64,000 nucleotides of DNA from JAGOUU01 sp964609155 (GTDB taxonomy: Bacteria; Pseudomonadota; Gammaproteobacteria; JAGOUU01). The stretch covers positions 38,387 to 102,386 of the forward strand of contig CAZSRF010000003.1 in assembly GCA_964609155.1 (NCBI GenBank). The letters run 5' to 3'. The notes under the pieces were generated by a model, which did not search any database, was not told where the DNA came from, and worked only from the letters and a program-made list of their open reading frames with translations. The position numbers and the translations under genes were made by a program. Positions within the stretch are counted from its first letter, which is position 1. Each line of letters begins with the position of its first letter. This document shows, piece by piece, positions 44,003-54,177 of this stretch.

Positions 44003-44836
44003 TTAACCATAGTATATTGCTAATATCTCTTTTACTACTCCTCGATTAGAAACTTTACAACTAATATTTCTTTGCACATCAAAAGATACAATTTGAGAAC
44101 CACAATACAGTTCCCTAGTTATATCTAAATCATGATTAGATATTATGCTACTGCAATTATTTTTAGCAGCTTCTTTAACTAGCTGAACTAGACATTCTTG
44201 ATCAGACAACTGAAAATCATTTTTGGCATATTTAGTAAATGATGCTGTTATGGAAAGTGGAACATAAGGTGGATCGCAATAAATTAAAGAATTAGATTTT
44301 ACCTTTTTAAAGCAATCTTTGAAATCCTGACACTCAATCATGACATTTTTAGATCCTGCTTTTTCACTAAAAAATTTCATACTATTTATTGGTAATACAA
44401 CAGTTTTATAATCTCCAAATGGCACATTATATTTTCCCTTATTATTGTAACGACACAATCCGTTATAGCCATGACGATTTAAGTAAAGAAAAATCGCAGC
44501 TTTTTCTGCACATTGTCTAGTTTGGTTATTAAAAACATCACGTAACTCATAATATCTTTCAGGATTATTATTTTCAGCAACAAAGTATTTTTGGCATTTT
44601 TTTATAAATTTTTCTGAATCTTTGACTAAATATAAATATAAATTTATTAAATCTGGATTTACATCCGTAAGATAATATTTTTTGTAAGATGTGTTTAAAA
44701 AAACAGATGCAGAGCCAACAAAAGGTTCCACTAACGTATTATGATGACTAAATTCACTTATATATTTATTTAATAAAGGCAATATATTATACTTTCTTCC
44801 AGGCCATTTTAAAAAAGGCCGTATGTAACCTGCCAT
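44003..44836 (-). CDS. dam: DNA adenine methylase (Dam-like)
   Basis: 277 residues. Motif I PFVGSASVFLNT (canonical PFVGAGAVF), a NRHGYNGLCRYN block and motif IV DPPY (IYCDPPYVP), the order of the alpha-group N6-adenine methylases such as Dam of E. coli. The second Gly of the motif I FxGxG is Ser/Ala here. GATC as target is inferred from the Dam family, not shown. No restriction gene is adjacent, so it is probably an orphan methylase. Converges with the hydrolase gene. Confidence 0.88.
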   Translation of the reverse strand: MAGYIRPFLKWPGRKYNILPLLNKYISEFSHHNTLVEPFVGSASVFLNTSYKKYYLTDVNPDLINLYLYLVKDSEKFIKKCQKYFVAENNNPERYYELRDVFNNQTRQCAEKAAIFLYLNRHGYNGLCRYNNKGKYNVPFGDYKTVVLPINSMKFFSEKAGSKNVMIECQDFKDCFKKVKSNSLIYCDPPYVPLSITASFTKYAKNDFQLSDQECLVQLVKEAAKNNCSSIISNHDLDITRELYCGSQIVSFDVQRNISCKVSNRGVVKEILAIYYG

Positions 44837-45007
44837 ATTTCTTTTTCTCTATGTAACTCGTAACTCGTTAATTATTAATTATCGGCAAGCACATGCCTAA
44901 TTAAGTTTTAATATACTATATAATATATTATAATTATATAAACTCTACGGCATATACCATTTTAACAAATAAAATAAACTTATAGCAATAATTATATTAT
45001 TTAATCT

Positions 45008-46774
45008 ATGCAAGATAATAACGCCAGTAAAAAAATTGAAACAGATGCTTCTTCTTCGGAAGACAACGCCGGGCAAAATAATTTTTTAAATGATCTATCA
45101 AGCAATAATAATACCCAACTTCTCCACCAGCTTCATGCTAAATACCATGTAGAAATAGAGGAACTACAAAAGCTTGGTGATCTATCAAAAAAAGATAATA
45201 AATCTGTTATTAGCTTGTTGTTAGAAACGTCACTATTACCACGCGATAAATTAAATCAAATTGTCAACGATCAATATGGGCTAGGTTTCATCAATTTTGA
45301 AGACTTAGATACCTCTGAAATTCCTTGTAAGTATACAACTGATGAATTGCTAAACAAATATGAAGCTGCACCTATTTATGAAAAAAAAGGACATTTATAC
45401 ATCGCAGTAAACGATCCCAATGACTACACATCACTCAGTGCTTATCAGTTTCAGACTAGCTTGAACACTCAAGCCATGTTAATGGATAAAAAAGACATTA
45501 ACAAATTAAAAAAATTTATTAAAGCTCAGCTGATCAATAAAGATTTAAGTTCTATAAATTTTTCAACACTAGGTGGAGATTTGGAAGGATCTGAAGATAT
45601 CCAAAACAGTCCTTTAGTTAGATACATCAATAAGATAGTCTCTGAAGCCATTAAAAATAAAGCTTCTGATATCCATTTCGAACCTTATAAAGAAAAAATT
45701 CGTATTAGATTTCGATGTGATGGTTTATTAACAGAAATAGCAAATTTACCTATTGAAAATGCCAATCAGATTAATTCTCGATTAAAAGTAATGGCAAATT
45801 TAGATATCTCTGAAAAACGAATTCCTCAAGATGGTAGATTCAATTTTACTATGGAAGGCAAAGCATTTGATTTCAGGATAAGCACATGCCCTACGCTATT
45901 TGGAGAAAAAATTGTAGTACGTATATTAGATCCAACCAAAGCTCAAATTGGTATAGATGAATTAGGATATGAAGAAGATCAAAAAGAACTATTCTTAAAA
46001 GCTCTTAATAAATCTCAAGGAATTATCTTAGTAACTGGACCAACAGGTAGTGGTAAAACTATATCTTTATATACCGCTTTAAATATTCTTAACACAAATA
46101 GCAGAAATATCTCTACAGCTGAAGATCCTATTGAAATTTATCTCCCTGGCATTAACCAAGTCCAAGTTAATAATAAAATAGGTTTAACATTTGCTTCCGC
46201 TCTTCGTTGCTTTTTAAGGCAAGATCCTGATGTCATGATGGTCGGAGAAATAAGAGATCTTGAAACAGCTGAAATTGCAATCAAGGCGGCTCAAACTGGT
46301 CACTTGGTTTTATCTACTCTACATACTAATAGTGCGTCAGAGACCCTAGGACGTCTTATTAACATGGGAATTCCTGCTTACAATATGGCAACAGCCATTA
46401 GCATGATTATTGCGCAACGATTGATTCGTAGATTATGTACTAATTGTAAAATAATTGAAAAAATACCTGATGAAATACTACTACAAGAAAATTTTCCTCA
46501 AGAGTTTATTAAACAAAAAATAGATATTTATAAAGCCAACCCTAATAATTGTGAAAACTGTCACAACGGCTATATAGGACGAGTGGGAATTTATGAAACA
46601 ATGGCCATTTCAAAAGCCATGCAAGAAATTATTTTAAATAATGGTAGCGCTATTGATATCAAAAAACAAGCAACTATTGAGCATATCTTATCGCTAAGAC
46701 AAGGAGGATTAAGAAAAGTTGCTAAAGGTATCACCTCTTTATCTGAAGTAAATAGAGTGACGAAAAATGCCTAA
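45008..46774 (+). CDS. pilB: Type IV pilus assembly ATPase PilB
   Basis: 588 residues, the family's usual length. It powers pilus extension. The N-terminal GSPII_E domain has degenerate LL-type blocks; the ATPase domain carries LVTGPTGSGKT (Walker A), TAEDPIEI, the Walker B/His region VMMVGEIRDLETAEIA, and the CxxC pair CTNCKIIEKI...CENCHNGY. An Asn-rich extension (1-40) precedes it. It overlaps pilC by 8 bp. Confidence 0.95.
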   Translation: MQDNNASKKIETDASSSEDNAGQNNFLNDLSSNNNTQLLHQLHAKYHVEIEELQKLGDLSKKDNKSVISLLLETSLLPRDKLNQIVNDQYGLGFINFEDLDTSEIPCKYTTDELLNKYEAAPIYEKKGHLYIAVNDPNDYTSLSAYQFQTSLNTQAMLMDKKDINKLKKFIKAQLINKDLSSINFSTLGGDLEGSEDIQNSPLVRYINKIVSEAIKNKASDIHFEPYKEKIRIRFRCDGLLTEIANLPIENANQINSRLKVMANLDISEKRIPQDGRFNFTMEGKAFDFRISTCPTLFGEKIVVRILDPTKAQIGIDELGYEEDQKELFLKALNKSQGIILVTGPTGSGKTISLYTALNILNTNSRNISTAEDPIEIYLPGINQVQVNNKIGLTFASALRCFLRQDPDVMMVGEIRDLETAEIAIKAAQTGHLVLSTLHTNSASETLGRLINMGIPAYNMATAISMIIAQRLIRRLCTNCKIIEKIPDEILLQENFPQEFIKQKIDIYKANPNNCENCHNGYIGRVGIYETMAISKAMQEIILNNGSAIDIKKQATIEHILSLRQGGLRKVAKGITSLSEVNRVTKNA

Positions 46775-48014
46775 TATTACAATCAATACATCCAAAATTA
46801 ATACCAAAAAATCTTCTAATCTTCATACTTATAATTATGTAGGATTAGATAGGCATGGGAAAAAAGTAAGGGGCGAATGTCGTGGCAAGAATGTAGCAGC
46901 CGTTAAATCTCAACTCAAAGCTGAAGGTATAACAATAAAAAAAATTACCAAACAACAAAATTTTGCATTTGGTAAAAAAACTATAAAAGCAGTTGAGATT
47001 ACTTTGTTAACCAGACAATTGTCAACGATGATTTCATCAGGCGTGCCTTTAATACAAAGTATAGAAGTCTGCATACGAGCAGCAGAAAATCCCAAAATCT
47101 CTGAGATGTTATCACAAATAAAAAATTCTGTAGAAAGTGGCCATAGCTTTTCTGAATCTTTAGCCTTATATCCAAAACAATTCAATACATTGTTTCGAAA
47201 CCTATTGGCTGTTGGAGAAAGCACCGGTACGCTAGATGTTATGCTAATAAGGGTAGCAGAACATCAAGAAAAAATTGAACGTTTAAGAGCTAAATTTAAA
47301 AAAGCTTTGTTTTATCCTGCCGCCGTCTTAACCGTATCACTTGCTGTAACTATTGTTTTACTCATTTATGTTGTACCTCAATTCGAAACTATGTTTGCTA
47401 ATTTTAATGCTAAACTTCCATGGTTTACTCAGACCGTTCTAGATATCTCACGATGGCTACAAACTTATTGGTATTACATCATTGCCTTTACATTTGTTAC
47501 TGGTTATTTTCTCCTAACGTATATCAAAAAATCAAAATCCGCTAAAAAATTTATAGATGCTATACTTCTAAAAATTCCTTTAATAGGCAACATCATTAAT
47601 AATATTTGTCTGGCCAGATTCACTCGTACTCTTAATACCATGCTAAAATCTGGTATACCATTACTTAATTGCTTACCAGCTACAGCAGTAGTTGTTGACA
47701 ACGAAGTCTACAAAGAAGCTATTAATGACATCAAAGAAGAAGTCGAAAGCGGACAATCACTACATAGAGCAATGAATAATAGTGAAGTTTTCAATCATAT
47801 GATTATTCAAATGGTATCTATTGGAGAAAGTTCTGGTACATTAGATGAAATGCTATTAAAATTAGCAGAACTTTATGAAGAAGATGTAAATAATACCGTA
47901 GATAATTTAAGTAGCATTATTGAACCAGTCATTATAGTAGTTTTAAGTATAGTTGTAGGCGGCTTAATCGTTGCTATGTATTTACCAATATTTACTTTGG
48001 GATCTATAGTATAA
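46767..48014 (+). CDS. pilC: Type IV pilus inner-membrane platform protein PilC
   Basis: 415 residues. Two T2SSF domains with ESGHSFSESLALYP and VESGQSLHRAMNN, each followed by GESSGTL-type motifs, and about three TM segments. It couples PilB to the pilus. Overlaps pilB by 8 bp and precedes pilD by 36 bp. The N-terminal 20 residues are polar and poorly conserved. Confidence 0.93.
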   Translation: MPNITINTSKINTKKSSNLHTYNYVGLDRHGKKVRGECRGKNVAAVKSQLKAEGITIKKITKQQNFAFGKKTIKAVEITLLTRQLSTMISSGVPLIQSIEVCIRAAENPKISEMLSQIKNSVESGHSFSESLALYPKQFNTLFRNLLAVGESTGTLDVMLIRVAEHQEKIERLRAKFKKALFYPAAVLTVSLAVTIVLLIYVVPQFETMFANFNAKLPWFTQTVLDISRWLQTYWYYIIAFTFVTGYFLLTYIKKSKSAKKFIDAILLKIPLIGNIINNICLARFTRTLNTMLKSGIPLLNCLPATAVVVDNEVYKEAINDIKEEVESGQSLHRAMNNSEVFNHMIIQMVSIGESSGTLDEMLLKLAELYEEDVNNTVDNLSSIIEPVIIVVLSIVVGGLIVAMYLPIFTLGSIV

Positions 48015-48050
48015 TAAAAAATTTGTAGGTGTTAACTTAGCAATAAAATT

Positions 48051-48899
48051 ATGAATTCACTATTTTTTTTCATTGGGATTTTTTTCTTAGGCTTAATAAT
48101 TGGCAGCTTCCTAAATATGATAATTTATAGATTACCATTAATAATTTTTCAAGAATGGCGTAAAGATTGTCATGAATTTTTGAACACGCCGAAATTACAG
48201 ACAAATGACAGCGATGCTAATAATAAAGAGATCACCTTTTTTAAACCATCTCGATCCTTTTGTCCTCATTGTTCAAAACAAATTGCTATAAAAGACAATA
48301 TCCCTGTCTTAAGTTTTTTCTTATTGCGTGGAAAATGTAGAGACTGCCAAAATAAAATTCATTGGCAATACCCTCTTATAGAATTAATTACTGCTGCAAG
48401 TTCAGTTTTAGTGCTTAGCCAATTTGATCTCACTCTTTTTAGCCTTAGCCTACTATTTTTAAGTTATCTGTTAATTACCATTGCCTTTATAGATTATAAT
48501 CATATGATTATTCCAGATAGTTTAACTTACATCGGGTTATGGCTAGGCTTAATAATAAATACTTCTATGTATCAACTCATACCTATTGAATATGCGATTA
48601 GTGGAGCTATACTTGGGTATATGATTTTGTGGCTTATCTATTGGGTATTTAAATTGATCACTCATAAAGAGGGCTTTGGACACGGAGATTTTAAGTTATC
48701 AGCTATGTTTGGCGCTTGGCTTGGTGTTTATAATCTTTTTCCTATGCTTATCTTGGCATCCATTTTAGGAATTAGTGTAGCAGTCGTAGCCCATATTAGC
48801 AAAAGAGGCAACATACATAAACCATTCCCTTTTGGCCCCTACTTGGCTTTATCTGGGTGGTTAATGTTACTATTTCAAAATACTATAATTTTTTATTGA
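48051..48899 (+). CDS. pilD: Type IV prepilin peptidase / N-methyltransferase PilD
   Basis: 282 residues. Zinc-binding CPHC...CRDC domain (about 72-100), then the catalytic aspartates in FIDYNHMIIPD and GHGDFKL (GxGD), with many TM segments. Cleaves and N-methylates prepilins. The start overlaps nothing upstream; its end lies 5 bp before the coaE start. Confidence 0.94.
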   Translation: MNSLFFFIGIFFLGLIIGSFLNMIIYRLPLIIFQEWRKDCHEFLNTPKLQTNDSDANNKEITFFKPSRSFCPHCSKQIAIKDNIPVLSFFLLRGKCRDCQNKIHWQYPLIELITAASSVLVLSQFDLTLFSLSLLFLSYLLITIAFIDYNHMIIPDSLTYIGLWLGLIINTSMYQLIPIEYAISGAILGYMILWLIYWVFKLITHKEGFGHGDFKLSAMFGAWLGVYNLFPMLILASILGISVAVVAHISKRGNIHKPFPFGPYLALSGWLMLLFQNTIIFY

Positions 48900-48904
48900 T
48901 TACT

Positions 48905-49540
48905 ATGCAAATAATTGTAATAACTGGTGGAATTGCCAGTGGCAAAAATTCAGCTGCAAATATTTTTCACAAAAAATATAAAATTCCAATAGTCGATACT
49001 GATAAGATTGGTAAAGATTTACTGCTACCAGGCTCAGCTTTACTAAGTCAAATTATAAAAAAGTTTGGCACTGACATACTTAATGCAGATAATAGCTTGA
49101 ATCGCAGCAAGCTACGCGGGATTATATTCAATAACCCAGCAGATAAAAAATGGCTAGAAAATTTATTACACCCTGCCATTAATTTTGAGATGCAAAACCA
49201 AATTAAGCTATGTGATCACAATAATAATATTTCTTCTAAAAAAGTTAATTATTGTTTATTGTTGGTGCCATTAGTGGACAAAATATATCTTAAAAAAAAT
49301 GCTTTTATTAATCGAGTCCTAGTCGTAGACTGCGACCCAGAAAATCAAATAACGCGTGGACAAATACGAGATAGCCAGTCTCGTGAACAAATTGAAAAAG
49401 TTATTAAACAACAAATTAGTCGTGCTGACCGTTTAGCATTGGCCGATGATGTTATAGAAAACAATTTTGATCTAGCTCATCTTGAAACCGAAGTTGATAA
49501 ATTGCATGCTATCTATAGCAATTCAAACTATAGTCACTAA
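48905..49540 (+). CDS. coaE: Dephospho-CoA kinase
   Basis: Last step of CoA synthesis. 211 residues from MQIIVITGG; the frame extends upstream to 48857 inside pilD, but the ATG at 48905 is the conserved start. The P-loop reads GGIASGKNSA: the residue after the invariant Lys14 is Asn15, where CoaE normally has Ser/Thr, with Ser16 next. The rest (VDTDKIGKDLL, LLHPAI, VVDCDPENQITRG) is typical. pilBCD-coaE is a standard gammaproteobacterial order. Confidence 0.88.
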   Translation: MQIIVITGGIASGKNSAANIFHKKYKIPIVDTDKIGKDLLLPGSALLSQIIKKFGTDILNADNSLNRSKLRGIIFNNPADKKWLENLLHPAINFEMQNQIKLCDHNNNISSKKVNYCLLLVPLVDKIYLKKNAFINRVLVVDCDPENQITRGQIRDSQSREQIEKVIKQQISRADRLALADDVIENNFDLAHLETEVDKLHAIYSNSNYSH

Positions 49541-49591
49541 ATAAATACCACATAGTTTAACAGCTATTGAATTATAGTGTAACCTTAACTG

Positions 49592-50662
49592 CTACCAAGT
49601 AGTAAGCATGGGGGCGGTTGCTGCGAAGCCAGGATCTGCATCCAACCTTCGGCTTTCATCTTCATAATACTTGTTTGCTTCTGCAAGAAATTCACCCGAG
49701 AACTCACCCAACGGCCTACTTAATTCCGCATCTGCATCTACAGCTTCTAGACATCTTCTGGAAGATAACCTTGCTGCCAAAATCTCAACATTACGTTGTG
49801 TATAAGAAGCTAGAGCACTTTTACGTATTTCCGCTTCTATCTTTCCCGTACAAATTAGCTCATGAAAAGTACGCAGAAGCAATTCTGTAGATCTAACAGA
49901 CAAATCATCCTTGCCAGGGGCTAAATTAAAAGCTTCTTGATAATTATAAGGCAAATTTGCGCCATAAAATATACAACCAGGCACTGCTTCACGATATCTG
50001 GAACCGAATATCCATGCTGAAAAAGTATGATCAAAACGAGCTGAGACATATGAGTTGATAAGCATATCTGTATCAGAAGCTACCGTAGCACTAACTATAG
50101 AAGCCTCTCTTAATCGTTGTTCAATATCATCAACCAGCCTACGAACAGCCTCCAGATCAAAGGAATGAATGCTGGTAATTTCATATAAGTACACAGTAAA
50201 TTGTGAATTATTAGCAAACCTTTCAGTAAACTTAAACTTTACCCCCTTAACTACTTTTGAAGTGTAAAAAGTCCCTTGTAAAATATCCCAAGCTTTCGCA
50301 GCCTCCAGAGAGTCTCTTAAATTAACACGCAACTTCAAACCTGAGGCAGACGGGGCGACGAGATTAGGGTCAGTTTTTCCACGATAATGAACATGTATAA
50401 ACTCATCCTCAGAACCAATGTGCATAGTAAATGAGACGCCACCAACATCTACGAGATCTCTATGGACTCTAAGATGATGATGAGGATACTCTATTGAGCC
50501 AGAACATCCACTCCATGGTTTGTCATGTTCTATTTCCCAAGATTTAGATAGATATTTCCAGGGTATAAACGGGGTTACAGAAGGAGCAGGCACTCCAACA
50601 TCAAGTGCAGTAGAATCTATTAATCGGGCTTCTAATAAGGGTGTTATTGCTGGACTCGACAT
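49592..50662 (-). CDS. Unknown protein, 356 residues
   Basis: No family recognised and no signal peptide or TM segment. It looks like a folded soluble protein: N-terminal Pro-rich leader (20-32), a mixed beta region with several His pairs (YPHHHLRVHRD near 59-69), then a helical C-terminal half rich in Arg/Glu (about 190-340). The base use appears somewhat less AT-rich than its neighbours. Possibly an effector or a recently acquired gene. It stands alone between coaE and TerC. Confidence 0.5.
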   Translation of the reverse strand: MSSPAITPLLEARLIDSTALDVGVPAPSVTPFIPWKYLSKSWEIEHDKPWSGCSGSIEYPHHHLRVHRDLVDVGGVSFTMHIGSEDEFIHVHYRGKTDPNLVAPSASGLKLRVNLRDSLEAAKAWDILQGTFYTSKVVKGVKFKFTERFANNSQFTVYLYEITSIHSFDLEAVRRLVDDIEQRLREASIVSATVASDTDMLINSYVSARFDHTFSAWIFGSRYREAVPGCIFYGANLPYNYQEAFNLAPGKDDLSVRSTELLLRTFHELICTGKIEAEIRKSALASYTQRNVEILAARLSSRRCLEAVDADAELSRPLGEFSGEFLAEANKYYEDESRRLDADPGFAATAPMLTTW

Positions 50663-50777
50663 AATTTTGCTAAAAATAAGTTATTAAACTAGTTTTTTAT
50701 TATACCATAAAGTATAACAAAAGCAACCTCCCTTGCCCCCGAATAATTCAGGCTAACACACTGACTTTAACAAAAAA

Positions 50778-51545
50778 TTAATTTTTTGATTTCTTTCTAC
50801 TTTTAGAAGCTCTAATATTTAGGCATTCGACCAGCAAAGAAAATGCGATAGCAAAATACAAATAGCCTTTTTCCACATGGTAGCCAATACTTTGTGCCAT
50901 TAACATAGTTCCTACCAAAATTAAAAAGCTTAACGCTAACATTTTTACCGTTGGATGCTTAGCAATAAAATTGCTTAATTTCTCACTAGCCATCAACATA
51001 AGAAGCACAGAGATGACAATAGCTATTGCCATAATAAAATAGTCATGAGTCATCCCAACCGCTGTAATTACGCTATCTAAAGAGAAAATCATGTCTATAA
51101 CTAATACCTGTGCAATAACAGAGCCTACTCCAATAGCTACTGGTAATTTATTTTTTGCAGCTACCTTCGCAGCTCCGCCACTCTCTAAGTCATCATGAAT
51201 TTCATGTATAGCTTTATAGAACAAAAATAAACCACCAAAAGCAAAAATTAAACTATGAATAGAGATCTCGATCCCTAATATATTCAATAAAACTATATTA
51301 CTAGTGGTTAGCCAGTTTATTATAAATAATAAAAACAATCTGGATAACATAGCAAAAATTAATCCAATTTTTCTAGCATAACGGCGTTTTGCTGGTGGTA
51401 GCTTATTAGATAAGATAGATAAAAATATGAGGTTATCAATACCAAGTACAATTTCTAATACTGTTAGAGTAAATAAACTTGCAATTGCATCTATGCTGTA
51501 TAGCGAAGAAAACAGTTGTGAGATAACATCCATGAGCAAACTCAT
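50778..51545 (-). CDS. TerC-family integral membrane protein
   Basis: 255 residues, about seven TM segments. The family block TVLEIVLGIDNLIFLSIL and the mid-protein MIFSLDSVITAVGM carry the conserved Asp residues suggested to bind metal ions in TerC/YkoY proteins. Linked to tellurite resistance or metal export, precise role unclear. AAGGA directly abuts the ATG at 51545; the second ATG (51533) is better spaced. A palindromic AT sequence overlaps its stop codon. Confidence 0.85.
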   Translation of the reverse strand: MSLLMDVISQLFSSLYSIDAIASLFTLTVLEIVLGIDNLIFLSILSNKLPPAKRRYARKIGLIFAMLSRLFLLFIINWLTTSNIVLLNILGIEISIHSLIFAFGGLFLFYKAIHEIHDDLESGGAAKVAAKNKLPVAIGVGSVIAQVLVIDMIFSLDSVITAVGMTHDYFIMAIAIVISVLLMLMASEKLSNFIAKHPTVKMLALSFLILVGTMLMAQSIGYHVEKGYLYFAIAFSLLVECLNIRASKSRKKSKN

Positions 51546-51594
51546 TCCTTATGTTTGTTGCAATCCTATTCTTAAGATAGCATAAATTTGACTA

Positions 51595-52911
51595 TTATAA
51601 ATTATCTACAATAGCCTCCACTCTAGAAATAGTAGTGTTTATAACTTCCTTGCTATGAACGGAAGAAACAAAACCAGCTTCAAATGCAGAAGGAGCTAAA
51701 TAAACACCTTCTTCTAACAAAGCATGGAAAAATGTATTAAATCTTTTGATATCACAACCCATTACATCCGAGAATTTTTTTATTTCTCCTGTTTTTGGAT
51801 GTACCTCATCATTTACTTTTGGGAAAAATACTCCAAACATTCCACCTAATGAATGCATTGCAAATGGTATACCACGAAACTCCATAACTTCTTGCATGCT
51901 CTTGGCAAAAAAATTGGTTAGATTAGATAAATTTGTAAAAAAATCCGGTTGTGAAATTTTTTGCAGGGTTACTAAACCTGCTGTAGTAGCTAAAGGATTC
52001 CCTGATAATGTACCAGCCTGGTAGACTGATCCCATAGGCGCCAAGCAATCCATAATTTCTTTTTTACCACCAAACGCACCTACAGGCATACCTCCACCAA
52101 TAACTTTTCCTAGAGTTGTTAAATCTGGGGTTATATTATATAACTCTTGAGCCCCGCCAAGCGCAACACGAAAACCAGACATCACCTCATCAAAAATTAA
52201 TACACTATTATAAGTTGTGCATAGTTCTCTAAGCCCTAATAAAAATTTTGGATCTGGTAGGATCATATTCATATTACCTGGAACAGGTTCAAGAATAACC
52301 GCGGCTATGTCATTTTTATGCGCAACAAATAACTTTTCAACTGAATCCAAATCATTAAAATCTGCTAGTAAAGTATCACTCACAACAGTAGCCGGAACAC
52401 CAGCAGAGCTTGCAGTATTATTTTGCGCAGCAAATGTCAGCAATCCTGAACCCGCTTTAACTAACAGTGAGTCAGAGTGACCATGGTAGCAACCAATAAA
52501 CTTGATAATTTTATTTTTATTAGTGAACCCACGGGCTAATCTTAAAGCTGACATGGTGGCTTCAGTTCCTGAGTTAACTAAACGAATCTTCTCAATGCTT
52601 GGGACTAAACTTATAATCTTCTCCGCAAGCTCGATTTCTAAAACTGTTGGTGCACCAAAACTTAACCCACTATCAACTGCATTTTTTACAGCAGCTGTCA
52701 CCTCAGGATCACAATGCCCTAAAATTAAAGGCCCCCAAGATCCCACATAATCTATATACTGCTTACCTGTTGTACTATATACATAAGGACCTTTCCCATG
52801 GGAAATAAAAACAGGCTCTCCGCCAACAGCATTGAATGCCCTTACAGGAGAATTAACCCCACCTGGAATAACTTTTGCAGCCCGATTTATAAGAGTATTT
52901 GATTCATTCAT
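51595..52911 (-). CDS. hemL: Glutamate-1-semialdehyde 2,1-aminomutase
   Basis: 438 residues. PLP enzyme giving 5-aminolevulinate in the C5 tetrapyrrole pathway. PGGVNSPVRAF at the N-terminus, VNSGTEATMSALRLARG, the PLP aspartate in IFDEVMSGFR, and the PLP lysine in LGKVIGGGMPVGAFGG. It is a single gene, placed 49 bp from TerC on the same strand. Confidence 0.96.
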   Translation of the reverse strand: MNESNTLINRAAKVIPGGVNSPVRAFNAVGGEPVFISHGKGPYVYSTTGKQYIDYVGSWGPLILGHCDPEVTAAVKNAVDSGLSFGAPTVLEIELAEKIISLVPSIEKIRLVNSGTEATMSALRLARGFTNKNKIIKFIGCYHGHSDSLLVKAGSGLLTFAAQNNTASSAGVPATVVSDTLLADFNDLDSVEKLFVAHKNDIAAVILEPVPGNMNMILPDPKFLLGLRELCTTYNSVLIFDEVMSGFRVALGGAQELYNITPDLTTLGKVIGGGMPVGAFGGKKEIMDCLAPMGSVYQAGTLSGNPLATTAGLVTLQKISQPDFFTNLSNLTNFFAKSMQEVMEFRGIPFAMHSLGGMFGVFFPKVNDEVHPKTGEIKKFSDVMGCDIKRFNTFFHALLEEGVYLAPSAFEAGFVSSVHSKEVINTTISRVEAIVDNL

Positions 52912-52980
52912 ATTTAAGCTAAGATTATTGTTAGTAACCTGCTATTATACCTAATTATATTCTTTGTGGAAGTAATAATA

Positions 52981-54027
52981 CTATGACAAAGCAAAGGCAA
53001 CCCTACGAGATACAGACTTTTTTCTTAAAGCATAAGCATGAGCTACGCTATCATGCGCTTCATCTCTCATTTGTAGATATCCATTTGGATTAGTTTTCAT
53101 ACTAAGCACAGGGTAAAGCATACTTGTAATTCTAGCTAACGGGCGTTCTTCAGCTTCCAATGACTTAAGCATCGGGGTGTCTATCACCGGATATGGTTGT
53201 ATTTTTACCCGATTTTTATTAAACGGCCAAGGAAGCATACTCCAGAAAAACCGACCATACGCATTGGGATCAAGGCCATAAATAAAAAATGGACAAATTT
53301 TGATATCAGCTTTTGGGTTTAATTCAAAAGCCCGAAAAACCATTTTAGCAAAACCATCTCTTATTAAAGGTTCAGTTGAACCAATTTTTTGGATAGCCCC
53401 GAAAGGAAAAATTAACACTGTCCTTCCTTCACTAATTACTCTTGCACAAGCATCTATAACTTGTGAACTTTTAGATTCTTTGTCAATGCTTTTTGCTTTT
53501 GAAAAAAAGTCAACGTAAATAACCCCCCAAAGATCTAAGAATTTTTTTACAAGTGGAAGATGATTATATTGACTAGTACACACAATGACAAATCTTTCAG
53601 GACTAGCGACGGCTACAGCAATACCCTCAAATGGACCTGCAGGATGATTTAAAACGACTACTTTACCGCCAGCAGGTAAAGTTAATATTTTATCTAAACC
53701 ATGACATTTTTTATAATACAAAGCAAAAGCTCCTGCAATAAAATTTGCTGTTCGACTATTCCAATCGACAGACTTATGTTTACTTACTGTTCTTTCAAGT
53801 AAGAATAAAGAGGTTTGAAATATCTTAAATGCAGTATAGGCAACACCTAATACAAATATACTTGAGAAAAATGTAGCCATACTATTTTCAGATCGAAAAG
53901 CTCTTACAGAAGCTATAAGAAAACTTATACTTTTAAATACTGTTATATTTAACATAGTTGAGCTTCTTTTTAAGATACTTAGCGGAGCCATAACGGTTGT
54001 TAGAATTTTTTTTGTTGGTGTAGACAT
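52981..54027 (-). CDS. PlsC-superfamily acyltransferase, divergent
   Basis: 348 residues. The catalytic block reads LNHPAGPFEG, an HX4E/HX4D-like variant with P and G inside, then a LIFPFGAIQKIG block where classical members have FPEGTRS. The N-terminus (about 20-80) is hydrophobic, consistent with membrane anchoring. Resembles diverged lysophospholipid acyltransferases; substrate not assigned. It is distinct from the YihG-like gene at 5625. Confidence 0.7.
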   Translation of the reverse strand: MSTPTKKILTTVMAPLSILKRSSTMLNITVFKSISFLIASVRAFRSENSMATFFSSIFVLGVAYTAFKIFQTSLFLLERTVSKHKSVDWNSRTANFIAGAFALYYKKCHGLDKILTLPAGGKVVVLNHPAGPFEGIAVAVASPERFVIVCTSQYNHLPLVKKFLDLWGVIYVDFFSKAKSIDKESKSSQVIDACARVISEGRTVLIFPFGAIQKIGSTEPLIRDGFAKMVFRAFELNPKADIKICPFFIYGLDPNAYGRFFWSMLPWPFNKNRVKIQPYPVIDTPMLKSLEAEERPLARITSMLYPVLSMKTNPNGYLQMRDEAHDSVAHAYALRKKSVSRRVAFALS

Positions 54028-54118
54028 ACTTATCCATGATCTAAATAAAATTCAATTAGTCTAAAGTAAATCTAGGGCACGATCAATAAAATTAATTATA
54101 ATTACGAGGTATAAAGAT

Positions 54119-54152
54119 AAAAAAATTGGATACTACAAATAATATCCAATTT
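54119..54152 (-). terminator. Rho-independent terminator
   Basis: On the minus strand AAATTGGATA, a 10-nt loop, TATCCAATTT (54123-54152), then a T-run (A's at 54119-54125 on the plus strand). It lies about 25 bp after the stop of the seven-repeat gene. Confidence 0.88.
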
Positions 54153-54177
54153 TAGTTTCATTGATAAAATTAAGCTA

